From: Rothia halotolerans
Lineage (GTDB): Bacteria > Actinomycetota > Actinomycetes > Actinomycetales > Micrococcaceae
Length of the DNA: 64,000 nucleotides
Assembly: GCF_004136635.1 (NCBI RefSeq)
Contig: NZ_NOIU01000002.1
Span: 372,001-436,000 of the forward strand
Direction: 5' to 3'
Within the stretch, counting starts at the first letter, position 1; every line of letters starts with the position of its first letter. Position numbers and translations under genes: made by a program. Below the pieces are notes generated by a model. That model made no database searches, had not been told where the DNA came from, and was given only the letters and a program-made list of their open reading frames with translations. This document shows, in pieces, positions 37,142 through 45,774 of the stretch.

Positions 37142-39220
37142 TCATCGCTTCCTGCGGGCCCGCAGCGACTTCTCGTCCACGGGCGCCTCCGAGGACGCCC
37201 GCAGCCGGTCGCGGTAGTCGGCGGCGTCCTCCTGGCGGATGCCCTCGATCCCGCTGGAGATCTCCGCGCGCAGGTGCGCCTGCTTGTACCCGAAGGCGTC
37301 CACCAGCTCCAGGGAGTACGGCTCGAGCCGCTCCATCAGCCGGTTGATGTACGGCTCCAGGGTGCGGGCGCGCCGGGTCGAGACGAAGCCGTGGGACATG
37401 TACCAGCCCATGTTCTTCTCGATCAGCGTCATCCCGAACAGGTCGCGCAGCCACGTCAGCACGACGGCGTTCTGCCCTTCCTGCTCCTCGACGGCGCGGG
37501 TCAGCGCCTCCCACTGCAGCAGCTCGCCGTGCGCGCGCCCGGCCTCGATGAGCCGCACCTGCTGGGAGTTGAACACCGCGGCGGCCTCCTCCTCGGGCAG
37601 CTTCCGCGCCCGCCGCAGCTCCTGGGCCGCAGCGCTGATCAGCGTGTGCACCCGGTTCTGCAGCAGCTCCCGCTGGCTCTGCGCCTCCTTCAGGGCGTTG
37701 ACGGCCCGCCGGCTGTTCCCGCTGTCCTGGATCGACTGGGCGGCCCGGCGCAGCCCCGTCCGGTTCAGCGCCAGGTCCTCGGCGCGGCTGGTCACGTACT
37801 TGGTGATCGAGCCGACGTTGAGGGAGGCGAACTCCTTCGAGTAGTCGCCCAGCAGGCGCTTGGCGACCAGCTGCAGCAGCACGTGGTTGTCCCCCTCGAA
37901 CGTCGCGTAGACGTCGAGGTCCTGGTACAGCGAGGTGAAGCGGTTCTTGGTGAGGAACCCGGAGCCGCCGCAGGCCTCGCGGCACTGCTGCAGCGTCTTC
38001 AGCGCGTGCCAGGTGCTCACCGGCTTCAGCGCCGCGGCCAGGGTCTCCAGCTCCACGCGGTCCTCGGGGCGGTCCTCCTCGGCGGTGAACACCTCGTGGA
38101 AGGTCTCCAGCAGCTCGTGGTGGGCGAAGCTCGCCGCATAGGTCTGGGCCAGCAGCGGCAGCAGGCGGCGGCGGTGCAGCTGGTAGTCCATCAGCACCTG
38201 CTCCCGGTCCCCGCCGGTGGAGAACTGGCGGCGCTCGTAGGCGTAGCGGATCGCGATGGTCAGGGCGATCTTCGAGGCGTTGGCCGCGGCGCCGTCGAGC
38301 GAGACCCGGCCCTGCACCAGGGTCCCCAGCATCGTGAAGAAGCGGCGGCCCGGGGACTCGATGGGGGAGGAGTAGGCGCCGTCGGCCGCGACGTCGCCGT
38401 ACCGGTTCAGCAGGTTCTCGCGGGGGACCCGGACCCGGTCGAAGGCCAAGCGGCCGTTGTCGATGCCGTTCAGTCCGCCCTTGTGGCCGTCGTCCTCGCT
38501 GGAGACCCCCGGCAGCAGGTTCAGCTCCTCGTCCCGGATGGGGACGTAGAGGGCGTGGACGCCGTGGTTGACCCCGCGGGTGATCAGCTGGGCGAAGACC
38601 ACCGCCGCCCGGCCGTGCACCGCGGCGTTGCCGATGTAGTCCTTCCACGCCGCCTTGAAGGGGGTGTGGACCTCGAACTCCTCGGTCTCCGGGTCGTAGG
38701 TGGCCGTCGTCGCGATCGAGGCGACGTCCGAGCCGTGCCCGATCTCCGTCATCGCGAAGCACCCGGGGATCTCCAGGGACATGATCCCGGGCAGCCAGCG
38801 GCGGTGGTGCTCCTCGGTGCCGAGCTGGTGCACGGCGGCGCCGAACAGCCCCCACTGTACCCCGGCCTTGATCTGCAGCGAGGGATCCGCCGCCACGAGC
38901 TCCTCGAAGCCGGCGATGTTGCCCCCGGGGTTGTCCTCCCCGCCGACGGCGCGGGGGTACGCGCGGTGCACCACCCCGTTCTCCACCAGCGTCTCCAGCT
39001 GCCCGAAGACGCGCTCGCGCTGCTCGTGGTAGGTCAGCGCCGGGTCCTTGTGCAGGGCCGGGTCCTCGATGAGGCCCCTGGTGATCCGGCGCTCGCGGGC
39101 CCAGCGGCCCATCAGCGCGGTGGTCAGGGCCGCGACGTCGAGGCCCGAGCCGGGGTGCGCCGCCGTCCCGCCGGCGGTGCGGGCCGGGGCGTCTGCGGAG
39201 GTGCTGTCGAGAGGTGTCAT
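37142..39220 (-). CDS. Acyl-CoA oxidase/dehydrogenase family protein
   Basis: A 692-residue flavoprotein with the layout of acyl-CoA oxidases: an N-terminal helical domain and the FAD/substrate motif CFAMTEIGHGSDVASIATTA (about residue 165). DGRLAF-like NGRLAFDRVRVPRENLL and two C-terminal helical domains (ACGGSGFLTKNRF, ATFEGDNHVLLQL) follow. It catalyses the first, alpha-beta desaturation step of fatty-acid oxidation. ATG 39220 follows AGGAGGAG and overlaps the TetR stop, so the regulator and enzyme are coupled. The thiolase-FabG-MaoC genes are divergent from the pair. Whether oxygen or an electron-transfer flavoprotein is the acceptor cannot be told. Confidence 0.9.
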   Translation of the reverse strand: MTPLDSTSADAPARTAGGTAAHPGSGLDVAALTTALMGRWARERRITRGLIEDPALHKDPALTYHEQRERVFGQLETLVENGVVHRAYPRAVGGEDNPGGNIAGFEELVAADPSLQIKAGVQWGLFGAAVHQLGTEEHHRRWLPGIMSLEIPGCFAMTEIGHGSDVASIATTATYDPETEEFEVHTPFKAAWKDYIGNAAVHGRAAVVFAQLITRGVNHGVHALYVPIRDEELNLLPGVSSEDDGHKGGLNGIDNGRLAFDRVRVPRENLLNRYGDVAADGAYSSPIESPGRRFFTMLGTLVQGRVSLDGAAANASKIALTIAIRYAYERRQFSTGGDREQVLMDYQLHRRRLLPLLAQTYAASFAHHELLETFHEVFTAEEDRPEDRVELETLAAALKPVSTWHALKTLQQCREACGGSGFLTKNRFTSLYQDLDVYATFEGDNHVLLQLVAKRLLGDYSKEFASLNVGSITKYVTSRAEDLALNRTGLRRAAQSIQDSGNSRRAVNALKEAQSQRELLQNRVHTLISAAAQELRRARKLPEEEAAAVFNSQQVRLIEAGRAHGELLQWEALTRAVEEQEGQNAVVLTWLRDLFGMTLIEKNMGWYMSHGFVSTRRARTLEPYINRLMERLEPYSLELVDAFGYKQAHLRAEISSGIEGIRQEDAADYRDRLRASSEAPVDEKSLRARRKR

Positions 39221-40026
39221 GGTCTCCTCCTGGGTGTCTCGGAATCGGCGGGCCGGCCGGCGGGCGCGGCCGCGAGGGGTTCGGGAAGCGAAGCGCCGGG
39301 CGGGGAAGGGAGCGAGACGGGCGTCGTGACCGGGGCCAGGATCCAGTCGGTCAGGCAGTCGACGACGACGCCGCGATCCGGCGCCCCGCCCTCCAGCTGG
39401 GCGTGCCGCCACTTCTCGGTGACCGAGTGGACCATCCCCACGACGGCGCGGGCCCAGTATCCCAGCCCCTCCCGGCGCATCGGGGAGTCCGGCGGAAGGG
39501 CTCCGGTCAGCAGGGAAGAGCTCGCCTCGGAGTCGGCGAAGTTCTGCAGCAGCAGACCCGCCACGTGATCGGCGAAGGCCCCGAGCGAGGAGGTGGGCCC
39601 CGAGGCCCCCTCCGCCCTGCTCCACCCCAGACCCGAGTAGAGGGTCACGAACTCGTGGATGGCGGGGGAGCGCTGGACCATCACCAGGTACGCGTCGACC
39701 ATGCCGTGGACCAGCTGCCGGTCGTCACGCGCCCGGCTCGCCGCCTCCGCGACCTTGTCCTCGAGCCTCTCCAGCAGGAACTCGCCCAGCGCCTGGCTCA
39801 GCCCCTGCTTGTCCCGGAAGTAGCGGTAGAACACCGACTTCGACGTCCCGGACAGCTGCGCGATCTCGCCCATCGAGGCGGCGGGCCCCAGCTCGTGGAT
39901 GGCACTGCGCGCCTTGATGAGGAGCTCGGTCCTCCGGAGGGCGCGATGCTGCGCCCAGCGCGTGCTCCGGCCGTCGAGGGCCGGGCGGGGACCGTCCGGC
40001 GGGGCCCCCTGATTCATGGTGTTCAC
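39217..40026 (-). CDS. TetR-family transcriptional regulator
   Basis: A 269-residue repressor-type protein. The N-terminal helix-turn-helix is clear (SMGEIAQLSGTSKSVFYRYFRDKQGL, about residues 50-75). The ligand-binding domain is longer than average and ends in a Pro/Ala-rich tail. GTG 40026 is the start. The gene overlaps the acyl-CoA oxidase start by four bases and is divergent from the thiolase gene. It probably controls both arms in response to acyl-CoA, by analogy with other TetR regulators of beta-oxidation; the ligand is not readable from sequence. Confidence 0.88.
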   Translation of the reverse strand: MNTMNQGAPPDGPRPALDGRSTRWAQHRALRRTELLIKARSAIHELGPAASMGEIAQLSGTSKSVFYRYFRDKQGLSQALGEFLLERLEDKVAEAASRARDDRQLVHGMVDAYLVMVQRSPAIHEFVTLYSGLGWSRAEGASGPTSSLGAFADHVAGLLLQNFADSEASSSLLTGALPPDSPMRREGLGYWARAVVGMVHSVTEKWRHAQLEGGAPDRGVVVDCLTDWILAPVTTPVSLPSPPGASLPEPLAAAPAGRPADSETPRRRP

Positions 40027-40061
40027 GATACGCAGAGTATCAGGTAATGTTGACGAATGTA
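40027..40061. promoter_or_regulatory. Putative TetR operator and divergent promoter region
   Basis: GATAC-gcaga-GTATC (40027-40041) is a 5-bp inverted repeat abutting the TetR start codon. TTGACG (40050-40055) next to it could be the -35 of the thiolase transcript. The stretch is A/T-rich relative to its flanks, as expected for a control region. Confidence 0.4.
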
Positions 40062-40130
40062 ACCCCGGTCACCCTTTCCGGGGCGGGGCCGCAGGGCCCA
40101 GCAGACAGCGCCACACCACACGGAGGAAGC

Positions 40131-41435
40131 ATGCCCGACGCCTACGTCCTCGGAGGGAACCGCATCCCCTTCGCCCGCTCCCACGGCACCTACGCCCAGG
40201 TCGGCAACCGGGAGATGCTCACCGCGGCCCTCGACGGCCTCGCCGCCCGCTACGGCCTCGCGCGCCGGGAGATCGGGGAGGTGGCGGCCGGCGCGGTCCT
40301 CAAGCACTCGCGCGACTTCAACCTCACCCGCGAGGCGGTCCTCGGATCCGCCCTCGCCCCCACGACCCCGGCCTACGACGTCCAGCAGGCCTGCGCCACC
40401 GGCATGGAGGCCGTCTGGGGCCTGAGCAACAAGATCCGCCTCGGCCAGCTCTCCTCCGCCATCGCCGGCGGGGCCGACACCGCCTCGGACGCCCCCATCG
40501 TCGTCTCCGAGGGGCTGCGCCGCCGCCTCCTCGAGCTCGCCCGCGCCCGCACGCTCGGCCAGCGCCTCGCCGCGGCCGCCAAGATCCGCCCCGGCGACCT
40601 CAAGCCCCAGGCCCCCAGTACCGAGGAGCCGCGCACCGGCCTGTCCATGGGCGAGCACCAGGCCGTGACCACCGCCGCGTGGGGCATCGAGCGCACCGCC
40701 CAGGACGAGCTCGCGCTCGCCAGCCACCACCGCCTCGCCGCGGCCTACGAGCGCGGCTTCTTCGACGACCTCGTCACCGGCTTCCGCGGGCTGAGCCGGG
40801 ACGGCAACCTCCGCCCCGGCAGCACGCTCGAGAAGCTGGGCAGCCTCCAGCCCGTCTTCGGCCGCTCCCTCCAGGAGGAGGCGACGATGACGGCCGGCAA
40901 CTCCACCCCGCTGACCGACGGCGCCGCGACCGTCCTGCTGGGCTCGCGGGAGTGGGCCGCCGAGCAGGGGCTGACGCCGCTGGCCCGCGTCGTCGACGCC
41001 GAGGCCGCCGCCGTGGACTTCGTGAGCGGGGAGGAGGGCCTGCTGATGGCCCCCGTCTACGCCGTCTCCCGGCTGCTGCGGCGGCTGGACCTCGGCTTCG
41101 CCGACATCGACTCCTTCGAGATCCACGAGGCCTTCGCCGCGACCGTGCTGTGCGCGCTCGCCGCGTGGGAGTCGGAGGAGTTCTGCCGGGAGCGGCTGGG
41201 GCGCAGCGAGCCGCTGGGCACCGTCGACCGGTCCAAGCTCAACGTCAACGGCTCCTCCCTGGCCGCGGGTCACCCCTTCGCGGCCACCGGCGGGCGCATC
41301 GTGGCGACGCTGGCCAAGCAGCTGCACGAGGACTCCGCCCGGACCGGCCGTCCGCAGCGCGGTCTGATCTCGGTGTGTGCGGCCGGCGGGCTCGGCGTCG
41401 CGATGGTCCTCGAGGCCGACGCCTCGACCGCCTGA
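40131..41435 (+). CDS. Acetyl-CoA C-acyltransferase (thiolase)
   Basis: A 434-residue thiolase. The nucleophilic cysteine lies in QQACATGMEA (about residue 87), followed by HEAFA, the GHPFAATGGR motif and the second catalytic cysteine in SVCAAGGLGVAM. It cleaves 3-ketoacyl-CoA to acetyl-CoA and a shortened acyl-CoA, or runs in reverse. ATG 40131 follows CGGAGGAAG; the frame opens earlier but without a site. The length fits the FadI-like long-chain branch. It forms a unit with FabG- and MaoC-type genes, which together supply most of a beta-oxidation or acyl-elongation cycle. Confidence 0.93.
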   Translation: MPDAYVLGGNRIPFARSHGTYAQVGNREMLTAALDGLAARYGLARREIGEVAAGAVLKHSRDFNLTREAVLGSALAPTTPAYDVQQACATGMEAVWGLSNKIRLGQLSSAIAGGADTASDAPIVVSEGLRRRLLELARARTLGQRLAAAAKIRPGDLKPQAPSTEEPRTGLSMGEHQAVTTAAWGIERTAQDELALASHHRLAAAYERGFFDDLVTGFRGLSRDGNLRPGSTLEKLGSLQPVFGRSLQEEATMTAGNSTPLTDGAATVLLGSREWAAEQGLTPLARVVDAEAAAVDFVSGEEGLLMAPVYAVSRLLRRLDLGFADIDSFEIHEAFAATVLCALAAWESEEFCRERLGRSEPLGTVDRSKLNVNGSSLAAGHPFAATGGRIVATLAKQLHEDSARTGRPQRGLISVCAAGGLGVAMVLEADASTA

Positions 41436-41538
41436 GCGAGCCCGCACCGCCCGCCCCGGCGGATCCCACCCGGGGGCTCCCGGCGGGATCCGCCAGCCCG
41501 GCCCCATTCGCGAGACCACAGCACGCAAGGAGCGTCCC

Positions 41539-42873
41539 ATGACCGATTCCTACTCCCGCCTGATCAACACGCCCCTGGGCAAGCGCGCCGCCAAGGCGCT
41601 CGGACTGCCCCACCCCGTCCCGCTGCGCCGGTACGAGCCCGGCGTCGAGGACCTGCCCGGCCGCGAGGTGCTCGTGCTCGGCGGGGAGGGCGCCGACCCC
41701 CTGGCCGCACGGCTGCTGAGCCAGGGGCGCTCGGTCCACCGCCATCCCGAGCCGCGCACCGCCTACGCCGCCGTGATCGCCGACTTCTCGGCGGCCGCGG
41801 AGCCCGGCGACCTCCAGGAGACCGCCCTGGCCCTCGGCCACGCCCTCAAGGGGATGGCGGCGCACGGGAGGATTGTCGTGCTGGGCCGGCCGGCCTCGCC
41901 GCAGGACGCGCCGGGGACGGCGGCGGCGCGGGCCGGCGTCGTCGGGCTCATGCGCTCGGTGGCCCACGAGGTGCGCCGGGGCGCGACCTGCAACGCGCTG
42001 CTGCTGGAGGACGGCGTCGAGCCGGGGTCCGACGACGCCGCCGCCCCGCTGCGCTTCCTCCTCTCCACCCGCTCGGCCTACGTCAACGGCCAGCCGCTCA
42101 CCGTCCGGCCGGGCGGCGCCGCGACGGATCCGGACCGCCCGCTGGCGGGCAAGACCGCCGTGGTGACCGGCGCCGCGCGGGGGATCGGCGCGGCGATCGT
42201 CCGGCGCCTGAGCGCCGACGGCGCGCGGGTGCTGCTCGTGGACGTCCCCGCCGCCGGGGAGGCCCTGACGAACGTGGCCAACGAGGTCGGCGGGGTGGCC
42301 CTGCAGCTGGACATCACCGCCGAGGACGCCGGGCGCCGGATCGCCGAGGCCGCCTCCGCCCGCCTCGGCCCCATCGACGTCCTCGTCCACAACGCCGGCA
42401 TCACCCGGGACAAGCTGCTGGCCAACATGGACGAAGCCCGGTGGGCCTCCGTCATCGCCGTCAACGTCTCCTCGCAGCTGGCCATGAACCGCCAGCTGCT
42501 GGACTCGGGCGCCCTGGGCCCGGCCCCGCGCTTCGTCTCGCTGGCCTCCACCAGCGGCATCGCGGGGAACCGGGGGCAGAGCAACTACGCGGCGTCGAAG
42601 GCGGGGATCATCGGGATGGTCGCCGCCGAGGCGGAACGCTTCGCGCGGGCCGGGGGGACCGTCAACGCCGTCGCCCCGGGCTTCATCGAGACCGAGATGA
42701 CCCGGGCCATGCCGGCCGTGACCCGGGAGGTCGCCCGGCGCCTGAACTCCCTGCAGCAGGGCGGGGTCCCCGACGACGTCGCCCAGGCCGTCGGCTTCCT
42801 GGCCTCCGACGCCGCCGCCGGGATCAGCGGCCAGACGCTGCGGGTCTGCGGCCAGTCGATGGTGGGTGCGTGA
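41539..42873 (+). CDS. Long 3-oxoacyl-ACP/CoA reductase (FabG4-type SDR)
   Basis: A 444-residue short-chain dehydrogenase, almost twice the usual size. Residues 1-200 form an extra N-terminal domain of flavodoxin-like character (REVLVLGGEGADPLAARLL). The catalytic SDR domain follows, with the NAD(P)-binding TGAARGIGAAI (about 211), HNAGITRD, and the Ser-Tyr-Lys set in SLASTSGIAGN and NYAASKAG. This is the high-molecular-weight FabG architecture known from mycobacterial FabG4. ATG 41539 follows AAGGAG. It probably interconverts 3-ketoacyl and 3-hydroxyacyl thioesters. Confidence 0.93.
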   Translation: MTDSYSRLINTPLGKRAAKALGLPHPVPLRRYEPGVEDLPGREVLVLGGEGADPLAARLLSQGRSVHRHPEPRTAYAAVIADFSAAAEPGDLQETALALGHALKGMAAHGRIVVLGRPASPQDAPGTAAARAGVVGLMRSVAHEVRRGATCNALLLEDGVEPGSDDAAAPLRFLLSTRSAYVNGQPLTVRPGGAATDPDRPLAGKTAVVTGAARGIGAAIVRRLSADGARVLLVDVPAAGEALTNVANEVGGVALQLDITAEDAGRRIAEAASARLGPIDVLVHNAGITRDKLLANMDEARWASVIAVNVSSQLAMNRQLLDSGALGPAPRFVSLASTSGIAGNRGQSNYAASKAGIIGMVAAEAERFARAGGTVNAVAPGFIETEMTRAMPAVTREVARRLNSLQQGGVPDDVAQAVGFLASDAAAGISGQTLRVCGQSMVGA

Positions 42874-43808
42874 TGGGACTCGGAGAGCGCATGCGGCAGC
42901 ACCGGGGCGAGTCCGGCCCGGCGGGGACGCTGGCGAGGGTCGCGCGGCAGGAGGCGCGCCGCAGGGTGAGGGGGCTGGGCGGATCCTCGGGGTCGGCGCA
43001 GCTGCCGGAGCCCTCGCGGATCCGTCCCGTGCAGGGCGGCGCGCGGGTGGACGCCCGGCGGCACGCCGCCTTCGTCGCGGCGGTGGCGGGGGAGGCGACC
43101 CCGCACGCCCACGGCGGCTTCCTGCACGCCCTGACGTTCCCGGTCAGCATGCGGCTGATGACGTCGGGGAGGTTCCCCCTCGGCGTCCTCGGGCTCGTGC
43201 ACCTGAGGAACTCGGTGCGGCACCTGCGTCCGGTGGAGATCGGCTCCTCGGTGCGGATCCGCTCCAGCGTCGTCGAGTTCGGCAGCCACCGGCGGGGGAC
43301 CACCGTGACGATCCTGGCCGAGGTGTGGGACGACGCCGGGAAGCTGGCCTTCCGGGACGAGTCGCTGTACCTGGCGCTGGGGAAGTCCGGCGGTGGAGGA
43401 GGCGACCGCGGTGAGCGGCCCGATCCCCGGGACGGGGCGCGGCGCATCGCGCGGTGGCGCCTGCCGGCCTCGACCGGCAGGGCCTACGCCGCGGTCAGCG
43501 GGGACATCAACCCCATCCACCTGAGCACCCCGAGCGCCAAGGCGCTGGGGATGAAGGGGATGATCGCGCACGGGATGTACGCGGCATCCCGTGCGCTGGG
43601 CGTCGCGGCCGGGGACGCCTCCGCGCCGGGCACGTGGTCGGTGGAGTTCGGCGCGCCCATCCGCCTGCCCGCCGAGGTCTCGATCTGGCGCGTGCTCGGG
43701 GCGGAGGTGGCAATGAGCCTGCGCGGTGTGAGCCGCTCGGGCAGGCAGCACTTCGCCTTCGAGCACATGCCCGACGTCGGCGGGGACGGCGAGCCCGAAC
43801 CCGGGTGA
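42873..43808 (+). CDS. MaoC-family dehydratase
   Basis: A 311-residue double-hotdog enoyl hydratase. The active-site motif SGDINPIHLSTPSAKALG (about residue 208) carries the catalytic Asp and His; MKGMIAHGMYAASRAL follows. The N-terminal hotdog (VRHLRPVEIGSSVRI) is non-catalytic. ATG 42873 overlaps the fabG stop (TGATG). It likely hydrates trans-2-enoyl thioesters, completing the set desaturase-hydratase-dehydrogenase-thiolase in this cluster. Confidence 0.9.
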   Translation: MGLGERMRQHRGESGPAGTLARVARQEARRRVRGLGGSSGSAQLPEPSRIRPVQGGARVDARRHAAFVAAVAGEATPHAHGGFLHALTFPVSMRLMTSGRFPLGVLGLVHLRNSVRHLRPVEIGSSVRIRSSVVEFGSHRRGTTVTILAEVWDDAGKLAFRDESLYLALGKSGGGGGDRGERPDPRDGARRIARWRLPASTGRAYAAVSGDINPIHLSTPSAKALGMKGMIAHGMYAASRALGVAAGDASAPGTWSVEFGAPIRLPAEVSIWRVLGAEVAMSLRGVSRSGRQHFAFEHMPDVGGDGEPEPG

Positions 43809-43840
43809 GGAGCGTCACCAGGGGCGCCGCGGCCCCCGGT

Positions 43841-43869
43841 TTGCGCGAAACCCTCGGGTGCAGTAAGTT
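43841..43869 (+). promoter_or_regulatory. tRNA-Leu promoter
   Basis: TTGCGC (43841-43846), exactly 17 bases, then TAAGTT (43864-43869). It lies about 45 bases before the tRNA, with normal spacing for a stable-RNA promoter. Confidence 0.7.
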
Positions 43870-43913
43870 ATTACTCGTTGCCCGGGAGTTGAAGCTCCTG
43901 GAGACGCTCACCT

Positions 43914-43999
43914 GCGCGGGTGGCGGAATAGGCAGACGCGCTAGCTTGAGGTGCTAGTCCTCGTATTAGAGGGTGGGGGTTCAAGTCCCCCCTCGCGCA
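43914..43999 (+). tRNA. tRNA-Leu (anticodon GAG)
   Basis: An 86-nt class II tRNA. The acceptor stem is GCGCGGG / CTCGCGC with one G-U pair and discriminator A. The anticodon stem is CTAGC / GCTAG with loop TTGAGGT (anticodon GAG, reading CUC and CUU). A long variable arm and T-arm GGGGG-TTCAAGT-CCCCC complete it. The CCA end is not encoded. This tRNA reads the CUC and CUU codons, two of the three used in the leuA leader peptide. Confidence 0.97.
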
Positions 44000-44009
44000 C
44001 GATGAAGAG

Positions 44010-44047
44010 ACGGCCCCGGCCGGGATGTGAATCCCGGCCGGGGCCGT
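44010..44047 (+). terminator. Terminator after tRNA-Leu
   Basis: A perfect 17-bp stem (44010-44026 with 44031-44047) and a GTGA tetraloop, followed by TTTCG. Confidence 0.85.
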
Positions 44048-44273
44048 TTCGCATGCCCGGGGCTTTCCTCCCTCCGCTTCGACTCCGTGCCTGCCCCCCG
44101 TTTTCCAGTACGCGCACTGCATGAAGCTCCCCGGGTCGCCTGGGCCTCGGAACCGGAGCGTCCGTGCCGAGGTCGGACCACCGCCGAGAGCCCCCGTGGC
44201 GACCAAGCGGGGATCCCCTCGTCACATTCCCGAATAAAACCACATAAACCCACACAAAACATCACCTTCGTGA

Positions 44274-44279
44274 GATACT
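44274..44279 (+). promoter_or_regulatory. Putative -10 of ldh
   Basis: GATACT in an A-rich patch (44225-44275) 57 bases before the ldh ATG. No clean -35 and no obvious Rex palindrome were seen. Confidence 0.4.
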
Positions 44280-44335
44280 GGAACCATCGATCGGCCCCGA
44301 CAGCGTGGCCGGCACCGATGAGAGGGGTTTTCTCC

Positions 44336-45301
44336 ATGTCCACAGCAGCAGATCGCCCATCGACCAAGCTCGGCATCGTCGGAGCGGGGGGAGTGGGCAG
44401 CGCCATGGCCTACGCCGCCATGATCCGCGGATCGGCCCGCGAGGTGGTGCTCTACGACATCGCCGCGGAGCGCGCCGAGGCGGAGGCGCTGGACATCGCC
44501 CACGGCTCCATGTTCGCCCCCGGCACCCGGGTCACCGGCGGCGGCGACCCGGAGCTTCTGCGCGACGCCGACATGATCATCATCACCGCCGGGGCCAAAC
44601 AGCAGCCCGGCCAGCCGCGGCTCGAGCTCGCCGACGCGAACGTCAGGATCCTCGAGGCCATGCTGCCCAGCCTGCTGGAGCAGGCCCCCGACGCCGTGTA
44701 CATGCTCGTCACCAACCCCTGCGACGTCCTGACCGTCGTCGCCCAGAGGATCTCCGGCCTGCCCCCGCAGCGCATCCTCTCCTCGGGGACCGTGCTGGAC
44801 AGCTCCCGGCTGCGGTGGCTGATCTCCAAGGAGGCCGACGTCGCCCCCTCGAGCGTGCACGCCATGATCGTGGGCGAGCACGGCGACTCCGAGTTCCCCC
44901 TGTGGTCCCAGGCCAACATCGGCCAGGTGCCGGTGGACCGCTGGAAGGCGGCCGACGGCTCCCGGCTGTTCACCGAGGACCGGAAGGCCCAGCTCGCCGA
45001 GCGGGCCATGCGCGCGGCCTACCAGGTGATCCAGGGCAAGGGCTCCACCAACTACGCCATCGGACTCTCGGGCGCCCGCATCGCGGAGGCCGTCCTGCAC
45101 GGCCAGGACGCCGTGCTCCCGGTCTCGACCGTCCTGGAGGGGTACCACGGCGTCTCCAGGATCGCGCTGTCGGTGCCCTCGGTGGTGGGCTTCGGCGGGA
45201 TCCGCACGGTCCTCGAGGTGCCGATGAGCGAGCGCGAGGAGCAGCTCCTGCACACCTCGGCCGAGGCGCTGGAGGCCGCGCTGCGGACCCTCGGCCACTG
45301 A
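44336..45301 (+). CDS. ldh: L-lactate dehydrogenase
   Basis: A 321-residue NAD-dependent lactate/malate-family dehydrogenase. It has the Rossmann motif GIVGAGGVGSAMAY near residue 13, AGAKQQPGQPRLEL carrying the substrate-specificity loop (Gln where malate dehydrogenases have Arg), the DSSRLRWLIS helix, and the catalytic His in VGEHGDSEFPLW. The Gln in the AKQQPGQ loop favours lactate over malate. ATG 44336 has AGGGG 9 bases upstream. It is a monocistronic unit ended by a hairpin. Confidence 0.92.
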   Translation: MSTAADRPSTKLGIVGAGGVGSAMAYAAMIRGSAREVVLYDIAAERAEAEALDIAHGSMFAPGTRVTGGGDPELLRDADMIIITAGAKQQPGQPRLELADANVRILEAMLPSLLEQAPDAVYMLVTNPCDVLTVVAQRISGLPPQRILSSGTVLDSSRLRWLISKEADVAPSSVHAMIVGEHGDSEFPLWSQANIGQVPVDRWKAADGSRLFTEDRKAQLAERAMRAAYQVIQGKGSTNYAIGLSGARIAEAVLHGQDAVLPVSTVLEGYHGVSRIALSVPSVVGFGGIRTVLEVPMSEREEQLLHTSAEALEAALRTLGH

Positions 45302-45314
45302 CGCCGTCCGCGGC

Positions 45315-45360
45315 GGCCGCGCCGGGCGATCCGGGCTCTCCCGGCACGCCCGGCGCGGCC
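45315..45360 (+). terminator. Terminator after ldh
   Basis: A 14-bp perfect outer stem (45315-45328 with 45347-45360) enclosing a second small hairpin (CCGGG / CCCGG). Confidence 0.75.
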
Positions 45361-45385
45361 TATTCCCACCCCTTCGAAAGTTGGA

Positions 45386-45391
45386 TAGCTT
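45386..45391 (+). promoter_or_regulatory. -10 of the small acidic protein gene
   Basis: TAGCTT seven bases before ATG 45399, with no ribosome site; leaderless type. Confidence 0.45.
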
Positions 45392-45398
45392 TAACACC

Positions 45399-45698
45399 AT
45401 GACTACCGATCCGCGCGTGGCCCTGAACATGCTGGTCCAGACCCTCGAAGAGCACCTCAACGCGGTGGCCTCCAAGAGAGGCGAGGAGGACAGCTCCGTG
45501 GAGGCCGCCTACTACGGCATCGCGGACGCGTTCGAGGCGTACGAGGACGCCCTCTACGCCGCCTACGACGAGGTCACGCCCCTCGAGGTCTTCGTCGAGG
45601 ACGACGACGCCGAGGAGGACCTGCTCGAGGACGAGGACCTGGAGGACGTCCTGGGCGAGGACTCGGACGAGGGCGTCGAGGAGCCGGGCTCCCGGTGA
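45399..45698 (+). CDS. Small acidic protein of unknown function
   Basis: A 99-residue protein. The N-terminal half is a helical domain (ALNMLVQTLEEHLNAVASKR, then AAYYGIADAFEAYEDALYAAYDEV with aromatic residues spaced in heptads). The C-terminal half is almost entirely Asp/Glu. Similar small acidic proteins occur next to uppP in related actinobacteria. The function is unknown; the strongly negative tail suggests binding to a basic partner or a nucleic-acid-mimic role, which is speculation. ATG 45399 fits the adjacent -10 box. Confidence 0.7.
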   Translation: MTTDPRVALNMLVQTLEEHLNAVASKRGEEDSSVEAAYYGIADAFEAYEDALYAAYDEVTPLEVFVEDDDAEEDLLEDEDLEDVLGEDSDEGVEEPGSR

Positions 45699-45762
45699 CC
45701 CGCTGAGCTGTTAGCTCACGCACACGCTCACCCTCCTGCACCGGCCCGGTCCGGGGGTTATG

Positions 45763-45768
45763 TAGAGT
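45763..45768 (+). promoter_or_regulatory. -10 of leaderless uppP
   Basis: TAGAGT ends six bases before GTG 45775; no ribosome site. It probably drives uppP-mshC and the genes beyond. Confidence 0.55.
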
Positions 45769-45774
45769 CTTCGT

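Noticed and set aside
34485-39568. Long plus-strand frames (910 and 846 codons) over pepN and the acyl-CoA oxidase gene.
   Set aside because: Both lie antisense to clear enzymes with intact motifs and have no ribosome sites or domains.
43850-44050. tRNA-Leu as a possible integration site of a mobile island.
   Set aside because: No integrase, no direct repeat of the tRNA 3' end, and ordinary chromosomal genes on both sides.
44225-44280. Rex or CRP-like operator in the A-rich ldh upstream region.
   Set aside because: No TTGTGA-N-TCACAA or TGTGA-N6-TCACA palindrome could be found; only the -10 is supported.
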